From Galeruca laticollis (lineage: Eukaryota; Arthropoda; Insecta; Coleoptera; Chrysomelidae): a DNA stretch of 64,000 nt. A model generated the notes under the pieces. The model was given only the letters and a program-made list of their open reading frames with translations, had not been told where the DNA came from and made no database searches. Shown here one piece after another: positions 1 to 11,490 of the stretch (within the stretch, counting starts at the first letter, position 1; the number at the start of each line of letters is the position of its first letter). Position numbers and translations under genes: made by a program. The stretch lies in assembly GCA_963921935.1 (NCBI GenBank), contig OY998175.1, positions 293,826,246 through 293,890,245 of the forward strand, written 5' to 3'.

Positions 1-1456
1 TTACCTATGGAGCTCCCTAAATAGAGCTATTTAAGTTTTATCGAGCTAGTCCACTAGCCAGGTTTATCAGTTAAACCTACTGAAAGTGGTATCAAGAGAA
101 AAAGCGAACCCCCTTTTGATCCAATATACAAGCCGAACAATTTGTGATAAAGGCCATATATTTTCACTATTTTGCGGTAATAAATTACCACTTGACTTCA
201 CTGGATTGTAGGTGTGGATCTTAGATGAGTAGATTAACCAATCCATTTGAAGTCTCCTGATGTGACTGAGAAGATACTTATGTTAGAGATTTATTCAAAA
301 CGTAAAAGTAAGGGATTTAGTGAACTGAAACCAACATTATTTCAAATCATTTCCACGCAACCACAGAGGTTTTTTCTATAGTGGTGTCCCCATGAGGCCT
401 ACACCACTAGAAATATGGATAATTAACCAATCACAACTTGAATGGCTTTGACAGATGGCACACACATATCCCATGACTATAATAAAGATGCCGGTCATTG
501 ATAATGCGGGAGTCTCAAGATATCAACTAGGTAGGGGAAGTAATATGTCCTATAAATATCCGTTGAATATAACGATATCAGGAACATTCCAAGTGGATAA
601 ACCCTAGGCACATGTTAGTATGGATGTGTGTCATAGGATACTAGTGTAATCAGGTAATACGCATGAATCATATGTATTACAGATATCCAACAACCGCTGT
701 CTCTTGTTGACATAACTATTATTATTATAAATACTCAAGACAAATCAAATCTAAAATCTATAATTCCGTATATGTGAGAAACACAATCGGAAACTCCACG
801 ATTGCAGGAGTTTCAGCAAATCCTCTATATTTCTCATTATTAGTTTTCATTCCCGTAGAGAGGAAAATACTATTGCAATGTCACTAAAATGAATGCGTTC
901 AAGTTTCAGACCATTCAAAACATCTCTTGTCTAATTTATCTACAGTATTCAAATACTCACATCAGTTGGGAAATTAACATAATCAAACTTCTCCACTTCA
1001 TTGCATACTTTCTATCGATGGCAGAATGGGAACTCTTGTTTCATATCAGTCATTAATACATTCGAATAGTTATACAAACAGTGGAAATCCATTTTTATTT
1101 TCTGCTCGCAAATGTAGCACATCAAGCTACGCATATGGCTAGTTTTTTTCATTAATCTCTATTTACAGAGTGGAACAAAATCTGTAACTTGATAAATAAA
1201 GGTTTATCACAAAATTCCTGAAACACGTCAATTTTTATTCTCAATGGGGCATATTACTAAGAGATTTGTTTATCTTTTTAATTATCTGGGGGGGCTGCAG
1301 ACAACTCCAACTTTTTTTTTAAATGGAAGGGTAAGTTGAATAATTTTTTATTTGAAAGCTTTTTCAATTGTAAATACAATTCCACTTTTTTTTGTTACTT
1401 TTTATAAGCAATATGTCGGACAAAAATGAAATAAGGAAATATTTACTCAAAATACT
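1..1456. other. AT-rich noncoding DNA, no gene seen
   Basis: No open frame of useful length and no recognisable protein relic on either strand. A short G run and T-rich tracts occur near 1290-1400, just before the transposase relic. I see no repeat structure or RNA gene here. Confidence 0.5.
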
Positions 1457-2400
1457 TTAATACAATAAATGTTCAAAGTGCTCTCCACCTTGTTGCTGAG
1501 AATATCCGAATCGATTATAAATAGCATTCCGATCATTTTGTAACACTTCCGGCGTTACTTGCCTAATTCCTTCCCTGATTCTTCGTTGCAGCTCGGCGAT
1601 GTCGTTAGGTTTAGTGGCATAAACTTTGCTCTTTAGATATTCCCATAAAGACATCTAATGGAGTAGGATCGGGTGATCTTGCTGGCCACTCAATTAAGCC
1701 CCTTCTTCCGATCCACCTATTTGGAAACACTTCGTTAAGATAGGTCCGTACATTTTGAGCAAAATGTGGTGATACCCCATCTTGGGATCCAAATTATTGG
1801 GGAATAAATTTACTAAAGTAGGAATCAGTTCTTCTTGGAGCATATTAAGGTATGTTTCTCCGGTTACGTTTCCATTGGAAAAAAAGAACCTACTATGCGA
1901 TCCCCAATAATTCCAGACCAGACGTTTGTTTTTTGAGGCCTTTGGGTATGGAATTCACGCATCCAACGGGGATTTTCGTCAGCCCAATAACGGCAGTTCT
2001 GTCGATTGACGTGCCCATGTAATGTGAACGTAGCCTCTTCAGAAAACAGCACCCACTCCAAAGCAATTTGTCCACCATCGATAAAAGCCATAATACGTTC
2101 GCAAAATTCGAATCTACGATCAGGATCATCTTCGTTAAGTTCCTCCAGGTGTTGCATCTTATATGGGTGCTTTTTCACTTTTTTAAGAATTTTTGAAACG
2201 CTTGTGTGATTGACACCATGAACGCGAGCTATTTGCCAAGCTGAAGTAACAGGATTTTCTTCAACTTCCAACAATATGTTCAAATGGGATTCTTCGTCAA
2301 TTTTTAAAACCTTTTGTCGAGGAGCATCCCTTACGTGGCCCAACTCCCGATATCGAGTTTCAATTTTGCTAATCGTGTAATAATCAATAGATTCCACTAT
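1457..2400 (-). pseudogene. Decayed DD41D Tc1/mariner transposase
   Basis: Reading right to left, a 194-residue frame (2448-1864) carries a helix-turn-helix DNA-binding region (WQIARVHGVNHTSVSKIL) and the start of the DDE domain. A second frame (1654-1457) carries the C-terminus and ends in a natural stop. The stretch between them (about 1860-1655) still reads as the second and third acidic motifs (QDG and WPARSPD), but only by changing frame at least twice. The first catalytic motif reads FSEEATF where the family has SDEATF, so the first aspartate is a glutamate. The spacing of the last two aspartates is 41 residues, as in the better copy at 45.3-46.4 kb. The N-terminal HTH is partly missing and no terminal inverted repeat was found, so this is a dead fragment. 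Confidence 0.8.
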
Positions 2401-4279
2401 GATCCTAAATAAATAAAAAAAAATTATATCACCACTTGTAATAACCAAAAAAACTCTGCTGTTTAAAAATGTCCCTCATGGACCGAGAAGGCAGCGTAGC
2501 TGGCTGTCACCACCCAAGATTCCGTGGGAAACAGGAGTCGACAACTCCTGTAAGAAATTTCCGATAGAGCTGGCTTTGGCCTCCGCTGCTACCAGTTGTC
2601 GTTGGTAATGAGAGGTCTTGTGTTATGGGGTTACGTCAGTTTGAGGGATGTGTTGAGGAAAAGTCTTAGGTGTAGCTCTCATGTGTATATGTTAGGTATT
2701 CCTGCTCTCCTGGTTGAGAAAATAAATTACCCGACAATGATTTCTTAAACGAGTTTAATAAAAAAATATAAGAAAAATAAAAATAATTACACCAAAATTA
2801 CAAAGCATCAGGAATACTCGTATATAGAGTCCCGTGACTGCAATTGAATAAAACCAGTGATAGGATCGAGAGAAAACTTGAGATACCCCTTTTAAGTCAA
2901 CGCGAATGACTCGCAGAATAAAAGAAATTTGTTATTTTTAAACATAATCGCCAGAACCTGAATATTTTCGCGTGCCCTAAATATGAACTTTGATATTAAC
3001 AATTTAATATTCAACCTCAAATGTGCTCCCTATTCCTAATTCAGACGGTGAGATATCACCATTAAATATTCGTGTGCGATATGAACTACCATACACAAAT
3101 TAAATTATATAAACATAATATCATAGAAAGCGGACTGGCAATGTTTATAATCTGACCAAACTATAAAAAAAAATCATAATACACTGTTAGTATAATTTGA
3201 AATCAGACTTACCAATTCCCGGACTGGGTGTTCACAAAACGCCGACGGACACGATTCGCGTTTCGAACAAAAAGAAACCCTTTTAGAGCGCGTACAGTAG
3301 ACGCTCCCTTGTAATCTTATTTCCCCTTTTAAAAAAATTATTCCGGATTGCTAAAACACTACTTTAATTATAAATTGCTATAACTCAGGACTCCTCAAAA
3401 ACCGCTATTCGCGAAACCCCAAAAGAAAACTGGACCGTTCTCGACCGCGAGTTTTTACCAACTGCCCCTCAATTGTTACCTTTTCGAAGTTTCGGCATTT
3501 TTCCTTGGTCAGCAATCTTTTATTTTTTGTACCTGTTACTTTTTGATTGGTGGAACTTATCGTTCGACGTAATTGTGTAATAGGTTTTTCTACCTCGACT
3601 AGCAATTGAATTTTTATTTGATTCCGCAAAATTTCGTTATTTTGACGCAATTATTATTTCCGGTTGAAATATTATTTTTTACTTTTTTCCAGCCAGACAG
3701 ACGCTTAGCTTATCTAAGTATCAATGTGAACGACCGCTTTCTATAGTTTAAACGTTACAATGTAAAAAGTAATTTGTTATACAGGATGATTCTCCCCATG
3801 TTTCTTATTTTGGTATTTATCACAATCGTATTTCGATTAATTGAAGGTAATTCTGGATGAACTTCAGTAAACAAACGAGCGATTGTCTTACATTAAACTA
3901 GATCTCTACTAACACTGAAGAGGTCGGAAAATCTTCAACCTACCAGAATTTCTTGATAAAATTTTCTAGAGAGGGCTCTACAATAGCACAGAAACTCTGA
4001 ATATCTGTATAAAATAACATAAAATGGGAGCTGAGTCCATAACTATAAAATCTAAAGTAGTTTATACTGCTACTGAGGTGTTTGGTGGACCTACATCTCC
4101 TTTGTCACCTATCAAATGAGCAAACAAATTGGATACGAGAATTCTATCAATTTTTTGCGGAAAATGAAAACTACTATCAGCTAATGAAAGAAATTTCAAA
4201 TGTGATAAAGCACTTAAATCGATGCGAGAAACGGGAAACTGATCTGCGATTTTGTCCACAATCAGTAACTCCAAATGAT
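2401..4279. other. Noncoding DNA with a GC-richer block at 2470-2760
   Basis: The block at about 2470-2760 is clearly richer in G and C than its surroundings and ends in AATAAA-like and A-rich sequence near 2725-2790. It could be an unclassified SINE or the 3' end of a retroelement, but I do not recognise it. The rest is AT-rich. The short open frames at 3405-3650 and around 4100-4400 show no family signal; the latter overlaps the 3' untranslated region of the LINE that follows. Confidence 0.4.
3786..3846 (+). other. Candidate signal-peptide coding exon
   Basis: An ATG opens a hydrophobic stretch (MILPMFLILVFITIVF) and is followed after 61 nt by GAAG|GTAAT, a plausible splice donor in phase 1. 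Read through without splicing, the frame stops a few codons later, so it makes sense only as a first exon. I see no matching acceptor or second exon. It has the same length and phase as the candidate at 20619. It may be chance. Confidence 0.2.
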
Positions 4280-4489
4280 ACCGTTTCGTGGTATCCACCT
4301 TTTTTTTCAAAGAGGTTTAGGAAATCTGCTAGCAGACCCCCAAGGCATTGGTGTTTCTGTGCTTGGGGGAGTGTGGGGATGGGGAGACCCCCGACTCACT
4401 AAAACCCTTTCCTCTTTTAAGAACTTCCACTTTCCTTTTTGGACCCGCCGTTAGGACATCTCCTCAAGAAAGAAAGGAATACTGCCTAA

Positions 4490-7433
4490 AATTCTGCATT
4501 TGCCTGGGCTCGTAACTCAACTTTTTCTTTTGCGCTTATCACATAAGTTATGAAATCTGTTACCTTATTCCACCCATTTTCACATTTAAGCATCTTGTCA
4601 ATGACGTTGCTTGTACTTATTTCCCCTAAATCTGAGCACAACTCTTGGCGCTTCTCTGCCCATTGAGGACATTCGAAGACAGTGTGATTTGGGTCATCTA
4701 CAGCTGACCCGCAGCATATGCAACTTTCGTCTCTCCTTTTTTAAAAGTAAAAGTGCCGAAAGTACCGTGGCCTGAGAGGAACTGAGTAAGATGGTAGGAT
4801 ACTGTCCCCCATTTCCTATTGTGCCAAGCTCGAATATTCCGGAAAAGGCGTCTGGTCCAAGTTTCAGGGCCGCTCTGCCCCTCTTCCTACCATTGCTGCA
4901 GAGTCCTCTCCCTCTCTATCTGTTTCTGGGTAACAGAAGCTACACCAGCCATGTGGAATATTCTCCTCCTTTCTTCCGCCAAAATGTGCAGCGGAATGAG
5001 ACCAGCAATAACCATTGCAGATGCACCTGAAACGGTGCAGTAAGCAGAACAGACTCTAAGCGCAATGCTTCGCTGTGTCTTCATAAGTCTAATTGTATTG
5101 GCTTCTAAATATGTCTTAAGGGCCCAAATTGGCGCACCATATAAGATTACACTTTGACACACCATCGCCAGAATTCACCGCTTCGGTGCTGTAGGTCCTC
5201 CTATATTTGGTAAAAGACAATTTAGAGCCTTTATTGTTTTCTCAGCCTTCAGACAGGTTTCTCGGATGTGGTTTGTCATATTTAGCCTTCGGTCTAGGTG
5301 GAATCCCAAATATTTGACTGTTCCCTGGGGTTTTATTTCTTGGCTCTGCATTTTAAATTTTATCGCATCGGTCTTTCTTTTGTAGCTAAGAAGAATAGCT
5401 TCGGTTTTTACAGGAGCAATCTCTAGATGATGTTGAATCATCCACTGAAATACAAGATCAAGAGTATTGTTTGCCTTATCAATCATTTGGTTGGAGGTCC
5501 GAGAAGCTACGAATCCCCTAGATCGTCGGCATAGCACAATATTACTACTCCACTTGGTGTTGGAAGGTTCATCACTTCGTTATATAGAATATTCCACATA
5601 CTAGGGCCGAGAACCGAGCCCTGTGGAACACCACCAAAAACTTGTCTTTCAAGGTCCCTCTTCAGGATAATTACTCTTTCATCCATGTAGGAATTTAAAA
5701 TGTTCTTAAGGTATGCACTCACCCCTATTCTGTTAAGCTGGTCGCTGATGACTGTCCAGGATGCGGTGTTTAACGCATTTTTAACATCCACCAAGATTAA
5801 TGCACAATGTTTTCCTTTGTTTGCTGCTACCATGTCTTGAATCTTTTCCATTGCATGTGAAGTAGACCGTCCTTTACGGAATCCAAATTGGTTTTCGTGG
5901 AAGCCGTTAATTTTGTTTTGCAATTCCGCAATCAACCGGGTATTTAAGAGTCTTTCGTAGACTTTTCCAATTTCGTCTATTAAGCAAATTGGGCGATATT
6001 TTGCAGGGTCGTTAGGTGACTTTCTTGGTTCCTCGATAAGCGATAGCTTGGTTCTTTTCCATTCTCCTGAAAAATACTGCCTGGTTAAAAACGAATTATA
6101 AAAATTTACAAAAAATTGGACATTACCATTAATCACAGATTTTATTATCACAGATGGTATATTATCTGGGCCTGGGGCTTTGCCAACCTTGATACTATCA
6201 CAGACATCCAATATTTCCTGGTGTTTGAGCATATCACAGTCTTGTATCACAGTTAGTTCTTTTTGTCGCTGTTTTCCATTTGGGTAGTTGATGACAAACA
6301 ACTCCTCAAAATGTCTCTCCCTTTCCCCTCTTGACATTTCAACACGAGCCGGCATTTTTTGCAATTGAGCTCTTGTTATTTGGAATCCCTGGCCAAATAT
6401 GTCGTCTTCGAGGTCATTGCAAAGGTTTTGCCAAGCTCGCCTTTTCAATGTTTTGATTCCAGTCTTTAGCAGATTTTTTGGATTCTTGTATTCTCTATAT
6501 TTTTCTTCACGCCGGTTTGGGTCCTTTTTTATTCTCTGAAGGAGAAGCCTCTTATGATGAACATCTAAGATGGCCTCTTGTATTGACTCGTTCCACCAGT
6601 AAGGCAAGCGATAGTCCTCATTGCAGCAAACCCTCGGTGTGCATTCTTGGTAAGCCTTGCGGATGCGACTCACCAGATCAGAAACACTCGTAGGATCCAG
6701 CATATCTCTGGTCTTTTTTCTAAACATGTGAACTAGTAATTCTTTATTCGGTTCACCAAACCTTGTTTTCTTTTTCTTGACTACAGGCTTCACGGTTAAG
6801 AGTTCGGTTAAAATAAACCTGTGCTCCGTCACGTCAGGATCCACAAGCACCGTCCACTGAGGGTCTTGTCGTTGTATTCGGTCACACACCACAGTAAGAT
6901 CGATGTATGATTGCCCAGTGTCTCTAACAAGCGTGGGGACAAGTCCATCATTATTGACATTTAAGTTCATAGCATTGCACCAGGACAAGAATTCTCTGCC
7001 CCTACGGTTTGTTACTCTGCCCCCCCCCCCAGACTTCGTTCTTTGAGTTACAATCTCCAGTTATCACAAATGGTGTGTTTTTATTCTCATGCCGAAGGCG
7101 CAGAACTATATCCTGCAACTCCCCTAAGCAGTTTTGGAAGCTTTGAAAAGGGATGTTTGGGGAGATATACACTGACATTACAAACAGGTTCGTATACTGG
7201 ACACACACAAAACAGTTCCCGCTAAACACATTTAAAACAGGCATGGAGCTATGAACATTAACAATTAAAGCGTCTTTGGTAGGGTTTACGTATACATTTC
7301 TATTCCCAGTTTCACACTTTTTGATATTGGGCTCGCTGATGCAAATAACATCACATTTCTTGTTAGAAGCAGTAAGTGCAGCAATGTCATGGACTGGGAC
7401 ACTACGATTGGCGTTAATTTGTATTATTTTCAA
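4490..7433 (-). pseudogene. LINE ORF2: endonuclease and reverse transcriptase (R1 clade), frameshifted
   Basis: This is the polyprotein that nicks target DNA and copies the element RNA. The ATG at 7433 starts an apurinic-like endonuclease (MKIIQINANRS, then VITGDCNSKNEVWG near residue 130). The next frame (6988-5507) has the endonuclease end (SYIDLTVV, TEHRFIL) and the RT: KAPGPDNIP, NQFGFRKGRS, LVDVKNALN (motif A), GGVPQGSVLGP, CYADD. The thumb and connection follow in two more frames (5537-5175 and 5165-4887). A C-terminal zinc-finger-like motif (CICCGSAVDDPNHTVFEC) lies near 4690-4735. The frame breaks at about 7017-7031, a run of 12 C; at about 5510-5525 just after YADD; at about 5170; and below 4887. 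The homopolymer break may be recent or a sequencing artefact; the others indicate decay. Confidence 0.85.
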
Positions 7434-9150
7434 TATTGGAGTAAAGTTTTTGACGTTTCATCCTTTTAGTCGTACTCAGAGCTTTACGGTAGCTAATGCA
7501 TTTTCCGGTATTTGACTTATGCGTCTCTTTGCAAACTGGGCAAAATGGTTTATCTTTGCATTCTTTTGACATATGTCCTTCCTGTCCACAATTATAGCAG
7601 CAATTTCTGCGATCCGGACCCTTATACTCTTCAGTCTGGTGGTTGTATAACCAGCATCTTTTGCAACGATCGACCCTCACTCTGGGTTCGATCCCGTCGA
7701 TAGCCCGATACGAATATACGGGTTCTGGGTTAATTCACGGGCCTTGTCTTCCGATATAGATATTGTAACTGCCAAAGTGCTGCCAGCATTTGGCCTGAGA
7801 TTTCCAATAGAGCAGTTTTCCTTAATCTGCTCCCCGACCTTTCGCTCTATTGCCCCAGCCACATCTTCTACTGTGGATGTTGCATCAATCCCACGAATGT
7901 GGAATGTTTTCTTTTTAGGCCAATGGGTACCCGTCGTGCTCACTTTCATGTTGGTGGATTCCACTGCTGCTTTTAAGGAATTCATTGCTTCCTGGTTCTT
8001 GTCCATGGTTATTAGAACTTTGCCGTCTTTTGTTTCTCTGATTTGCCTTATGCTATTAGCATCTTTCGCATTTTTAACAGCTCCCTTTATGGTCTTCAGA
8101 GCTTCCAGGTACGTATTATTGTGCTTGCTGACTATAAGGGCGTATGATGTTGGTTGTCGTTTGCTTGTCACTGGCTGAACACTTTCCGTTTTCTGTTTTT
8201 TTAGTGGTATAGATGAAAACCTCTATACCCGAACCATGAAAGACACACTCAACGAGTTTCCTGAACTTCCCCAGGGTCATATTGTCAACATGGTGCAGTA
8301 CAACCTGACCATCTTCTATTGTGTTATCTCTGACAGCCCTTAGGGAATTCCATAGGTCTTCTTCACTGGAAATTTGTGACAATTTTATGATTTTCTGAGT
8401 GATTGTGTCTTGTCCATGGTCAGTCCTGAGTTTTGTAACTTGCTCAATCACCGTATATTTTTCATTGGTGTCAACAATGCCTGGAAACCTATATTTGTAC
8501 CGGTTTTGTATTCCTACAGTCATATTCGGATCACTGGGTTCTACTATTACCACCTTGGTTACCATCGTCTTTGCCTCCAGGGGATCGCCAACAATCACTT
8601 CTGTGGTACTGTATGCCTCATCACTCCAGTCCATATTGATTATGTTCTTGCACTCCGAGAAGTCTAAAGCTGTCCCTAGTGATCTAATTATTTTAGGTTC
8701 GGTTGTCAATATTGTTTGGGTTTCTTTATGTTTGGTTTCCGTATTTTTACAGCTGCATGTTTGGGCGCTAACTTTTTCAACGTCCATTTCTCTAAACAAA
8801 AATTGAAGCTTTTGGATGCTGGCGACCAAATCTCTTCGAGTGTTGTGGTTTTCCTTCGCTATTTTCGCTAAATTTGCCATCTCAGCTTTGGCTTTTAGGA
8901 TCCATTTACATATATCATATGCATCTTCTCTTTTTAAAAGTGGCGATTCTTTTCTTTTCCGTTTCGACGGATTTTCTTGCGCGTCTACTAGGCTGCCATT
9001 CTTGGATGTGATGCGCTCTGATTCCTTTGGGTTCTCTAAGTTATCACTTGCTGGAAAGCTCCATGAAAGACTTCGCTGCGTCGGTGATCTAGGAGTAACG
9101 CTTGATCTTCTATTATGTTTATCTAACAGTTCTACTTCATAGGTGCTCAA
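7414..9150 (-). pseudogene. LINE ORF1: gag-like RNA-binding protein with CCHC knuckles
   Basis: ORF1 proteins package the LINE RNA. The main frame begins at 9150 and runs 344 residues, charged and rich in K, E, S and T. A frame change near 8160 leads into a 164-residue segment (8171-7677) with a gag-like fold signature (KKTFHIRGIDATSTVEDV). A further change near 7685 leads into 7680-7414, which holds three cysteine-rich CCHC-type motifs in a row: CKRCWLYNHQTEEYKG, CYNCGQEGHMSKEC and CPVCKETHKSNTGKC. Three knuckles at the C-terminus are typical of R1-clade ORF1. The ORF ends by overlapping the start of ORF2. Two frameshifts make it a pseudogene. Confidence 0.8.
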
Positions 9151-9300
9151 TGGTAGATTGTCCCCCCCAGAATCCGCGGGACTGTCCTGTAAACAGGAGT
9201 GGGCCGTGCCGTGCCGTGCCGGAACCCACCTGGGGTAATATTCCTTTTGTTTTATCTTCCATTTTGAGTTGGTGCATTTTATACCTTCTGTCAGGTTTTT

Positions 9301-10149
9301 TTTCCTCTTTTTTTTCGTGTGGGGTGTAGGTAGGTCGCAGTTCTTGCCAACAAGTAAATATAGCTAGGCATAGCTGCGTCCCCTATGCCTAGTTGATGGA
9401 AAATGTTTTGGCCAAACACGACCAAATATAGTGAAGGCTAGAGGGAATAAAGAATAAAAGAAGTAAGAAGTAGTAGAAAGGGTAAACTAGACGGGAAAGG
9501 GAAGAGAAGAAAGTGTGGAAAATGGTTGGCGTTCAGGAATGGTAGATGCCTCAAAAAAGAGATACAAATGAGAAGAAAAAAAAGTAGTAGATGACTAAGA
9601 AGAAAATAGTGCAGCGTGGGTTAAGAAGATATTCAAAAGAGAATAAGGCGAGAAAGTAGAATAGTACAAAAAAATAAAGAAAATGGCTAAATGTGGGTTT
9701 GGGAGAACATGTTAGACCTGATAGTCTTGAAAATATTTCTCCTCCCCTTGACTGATAGATGATCAGCGGAGGCAGGGGGGTAACGACAGTGATTTTTGGT
9801 CAGGTTTACTCCTCTATCCCCTTTGATCCGCGGGCGATTATTCGGAACTGTGTCGTTCTTATTCATCGCCTATCCCGGAAGTTCGTTGGTCCTGCGTCCC
9901 TCACAGCTCTTAAAAGAGCGTAGGACCCACGACCACCCACTCTCCCTGGGGACATCCTATGAGCCATTGGGACGCGCCGTGTTGGCTGGGGCGCCCCCCC
10001 CCTCGGAAACCTATATGACATATTTGGGCTGGGCAAAGTCCTACCTCCGGCACATAGCATCCCGAGACACGGTGGTGGTATCCACCTGCGAAATTACTAC
10101 TGTAGCTAAACATCTATATACTGACCTAGTACCGAACCCGATTCCATAA
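9301..10149. other. Purine-rich then GC-rich unclassified DNA
   Basis: About 9410-9710 is strongly A/G-rich with no gene. About 9770-10140 is GC-richer (one run reads GCGCCCCCCCCC near 9991) and open in several frames on both strands, but no frame resembles a known protein. This looks like untranslated or spacer sequence of a retroelement. Which element it belongs to cannot be told from the window. Confidence 0.4.
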
Positions 10150-11490
10150 ACATGAGAACTTAACCATCGCGCTTCAGGGAGATGCCTTAGATGTACTTCA
10201 GACGATACCGCCAGGATCAGAGAAGATCAGGAGAATGATCTTCACCTGAAGATTATCCGGCAATGGAAGGCGACCTACCTGGCAAGAAGTGTCAAGATTT
10301 CCACCGACACTCAAGGCATATTGGGCTCAGTGGAACTCTCTTGTCCTGGAAGAAGGGCTGTTGAAAAGAGTCCTTGAAAACGATGATAGTTCTGAGATGA
10401 GGAGACAGCTAGTTATCCCGAGAACAAGAGTAGCTGAGGTACTGAAGAAGTTACACGACAGTCCATCGTAAGGTCATCTGGGAGTGAAGAAAACCCTTCA
10501 GCGAGTCCGTGAAAGGTTTTATTGGATGAACAGCTCCGACGATGTGAAGGACTGGTGTAAGAAATGTACGACTTGTGCTACGAGTAATTGACCACATTGC
10601 AAGAGAAAGGCACCCATGAAACAGTACAATGTTGGAAGCCCTTTCGAAAGGATTGCTTTAGATATCGCTGGACCATTTCCGACGACAGAAAATGGTAGCA
10701 AGTACATACTGGTTGTAATGGATTATTTCACAAAGTGGGTGGAAATTTACGCTATCACGAACCAAGAGGCCACAACTGTCGCGGATGTATTGGTGAAAGA
10801 ATTCATCAGCCGATATGGAGTGCCCATGGAAGTCCACAGTGACCAGGGAAGAAATATCGAAAGCCATCTATTCCAGGAGATTTGCGACAAGCTGGGAATG
10901 AAGAAGACCAGGACAACAGCTTTACATCCACAGTCAGATGGAATGGTCGAGAGAATGAACAGGACTATTGGAAAATACCTGGCCCAACTAGTTTCCAGCC
11001 ATCAGAGAGATTGTGACTAGTATCTCTCCCTATTCGCATTGGCTTATCGATCTGCCATCAATGAGTCCACGGGTGAAACACCTGCGAAAATCCTGTTTGG
11101 ACGTGAAATGAGGCTTCCTTGTGACCTAGAATTTGGCTGTCAGCCTGGAGAAGATCTAGCAGGCGAAGACTACGTGATCGAATTGAGAAGAAGGCTGGAC
11201 GATATTCATGAATTAGTTCGAACCAATCTTCAAGTTGCCAGCGACAGAATGAAAAGTCGGTACGACACGCAGGCCACAGAAGGCGGTTTTAAAGAAGGAG
11301 ACAAAGTATGGTTACACAACCCGACGAGGAGAAAAGGATTTTCTCCAAAATTCAAAAATCCTGGGAAGGTCCATACTTAATCAAGCAAAGGATCAATGAT
11401 GTTATATATCGCATAAGCAAGATCCCCAACGGAAAACCAAAAGTAGTTCACCAAAACCGACTAGCGCCATTCGAAGGAGACATGACTTAG
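10150..11490 (+). pseudogene. Gypsy pol remnant: integrase with zinc-binding and DDE core
   Basis: Integrase joins LTR-element cDNA to host DNA. An HHCC zinc-binding module is visible at about 10465-10590 (GHLGVKKTLQRVRERFYW, then CKKCTTC). The catalytic core follows: first aspartate in LDIAGPFP (about 10657), second in VHSDQGRN (about 10843) and the glutamate in VERMNRT (about 10948). A C-terminal region (AYRSAINESTGETPA, then KVVHQNRLAPF) completes it. Internal stops occur at about 10468, 10588 and 11018, and a frameshift lies near 11305-11375. A gag scrap precedes it because of an internal deletion. The pol frame stops at 11488-11490, and the macro-domain frame begins right there in another register. 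Confidence 0.85.

Larger units (their letters stand above)
4280..9300 (-). mobile_element. R1-clade non-LTR retrotransposon, nearly full length
   Basis: ORF1 (about 9150-7414) and ORF2 (about 7433-4490) lie head to tail on the minus strand and overlap by about 20 nt around 7414-7433, the usual two-ORF arrangement of R1-clade LINEs. The region below 4490 is taken as 3' untranslated sequence; the exact 3' end was not defined. The 5' end is also undefined and lies above 9150, where a short GTGCC-type tandem motif (about 9207-9224) and pyrimidine-rich sequence occur. Flanks do not look like 28S rDNA, so this is not a classic R1 rDNA insertion. Several single-base frameshifts in both ORFs make it inactive. 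Confidence 0.8.

Noticed and set aside
3405..4402. Open frames at 3405-3650, 4062-4310 and 4082-4402
   Set aside because: No domain or family phrase; the latter two fall in or beside LINE 3' untranslated sequence.
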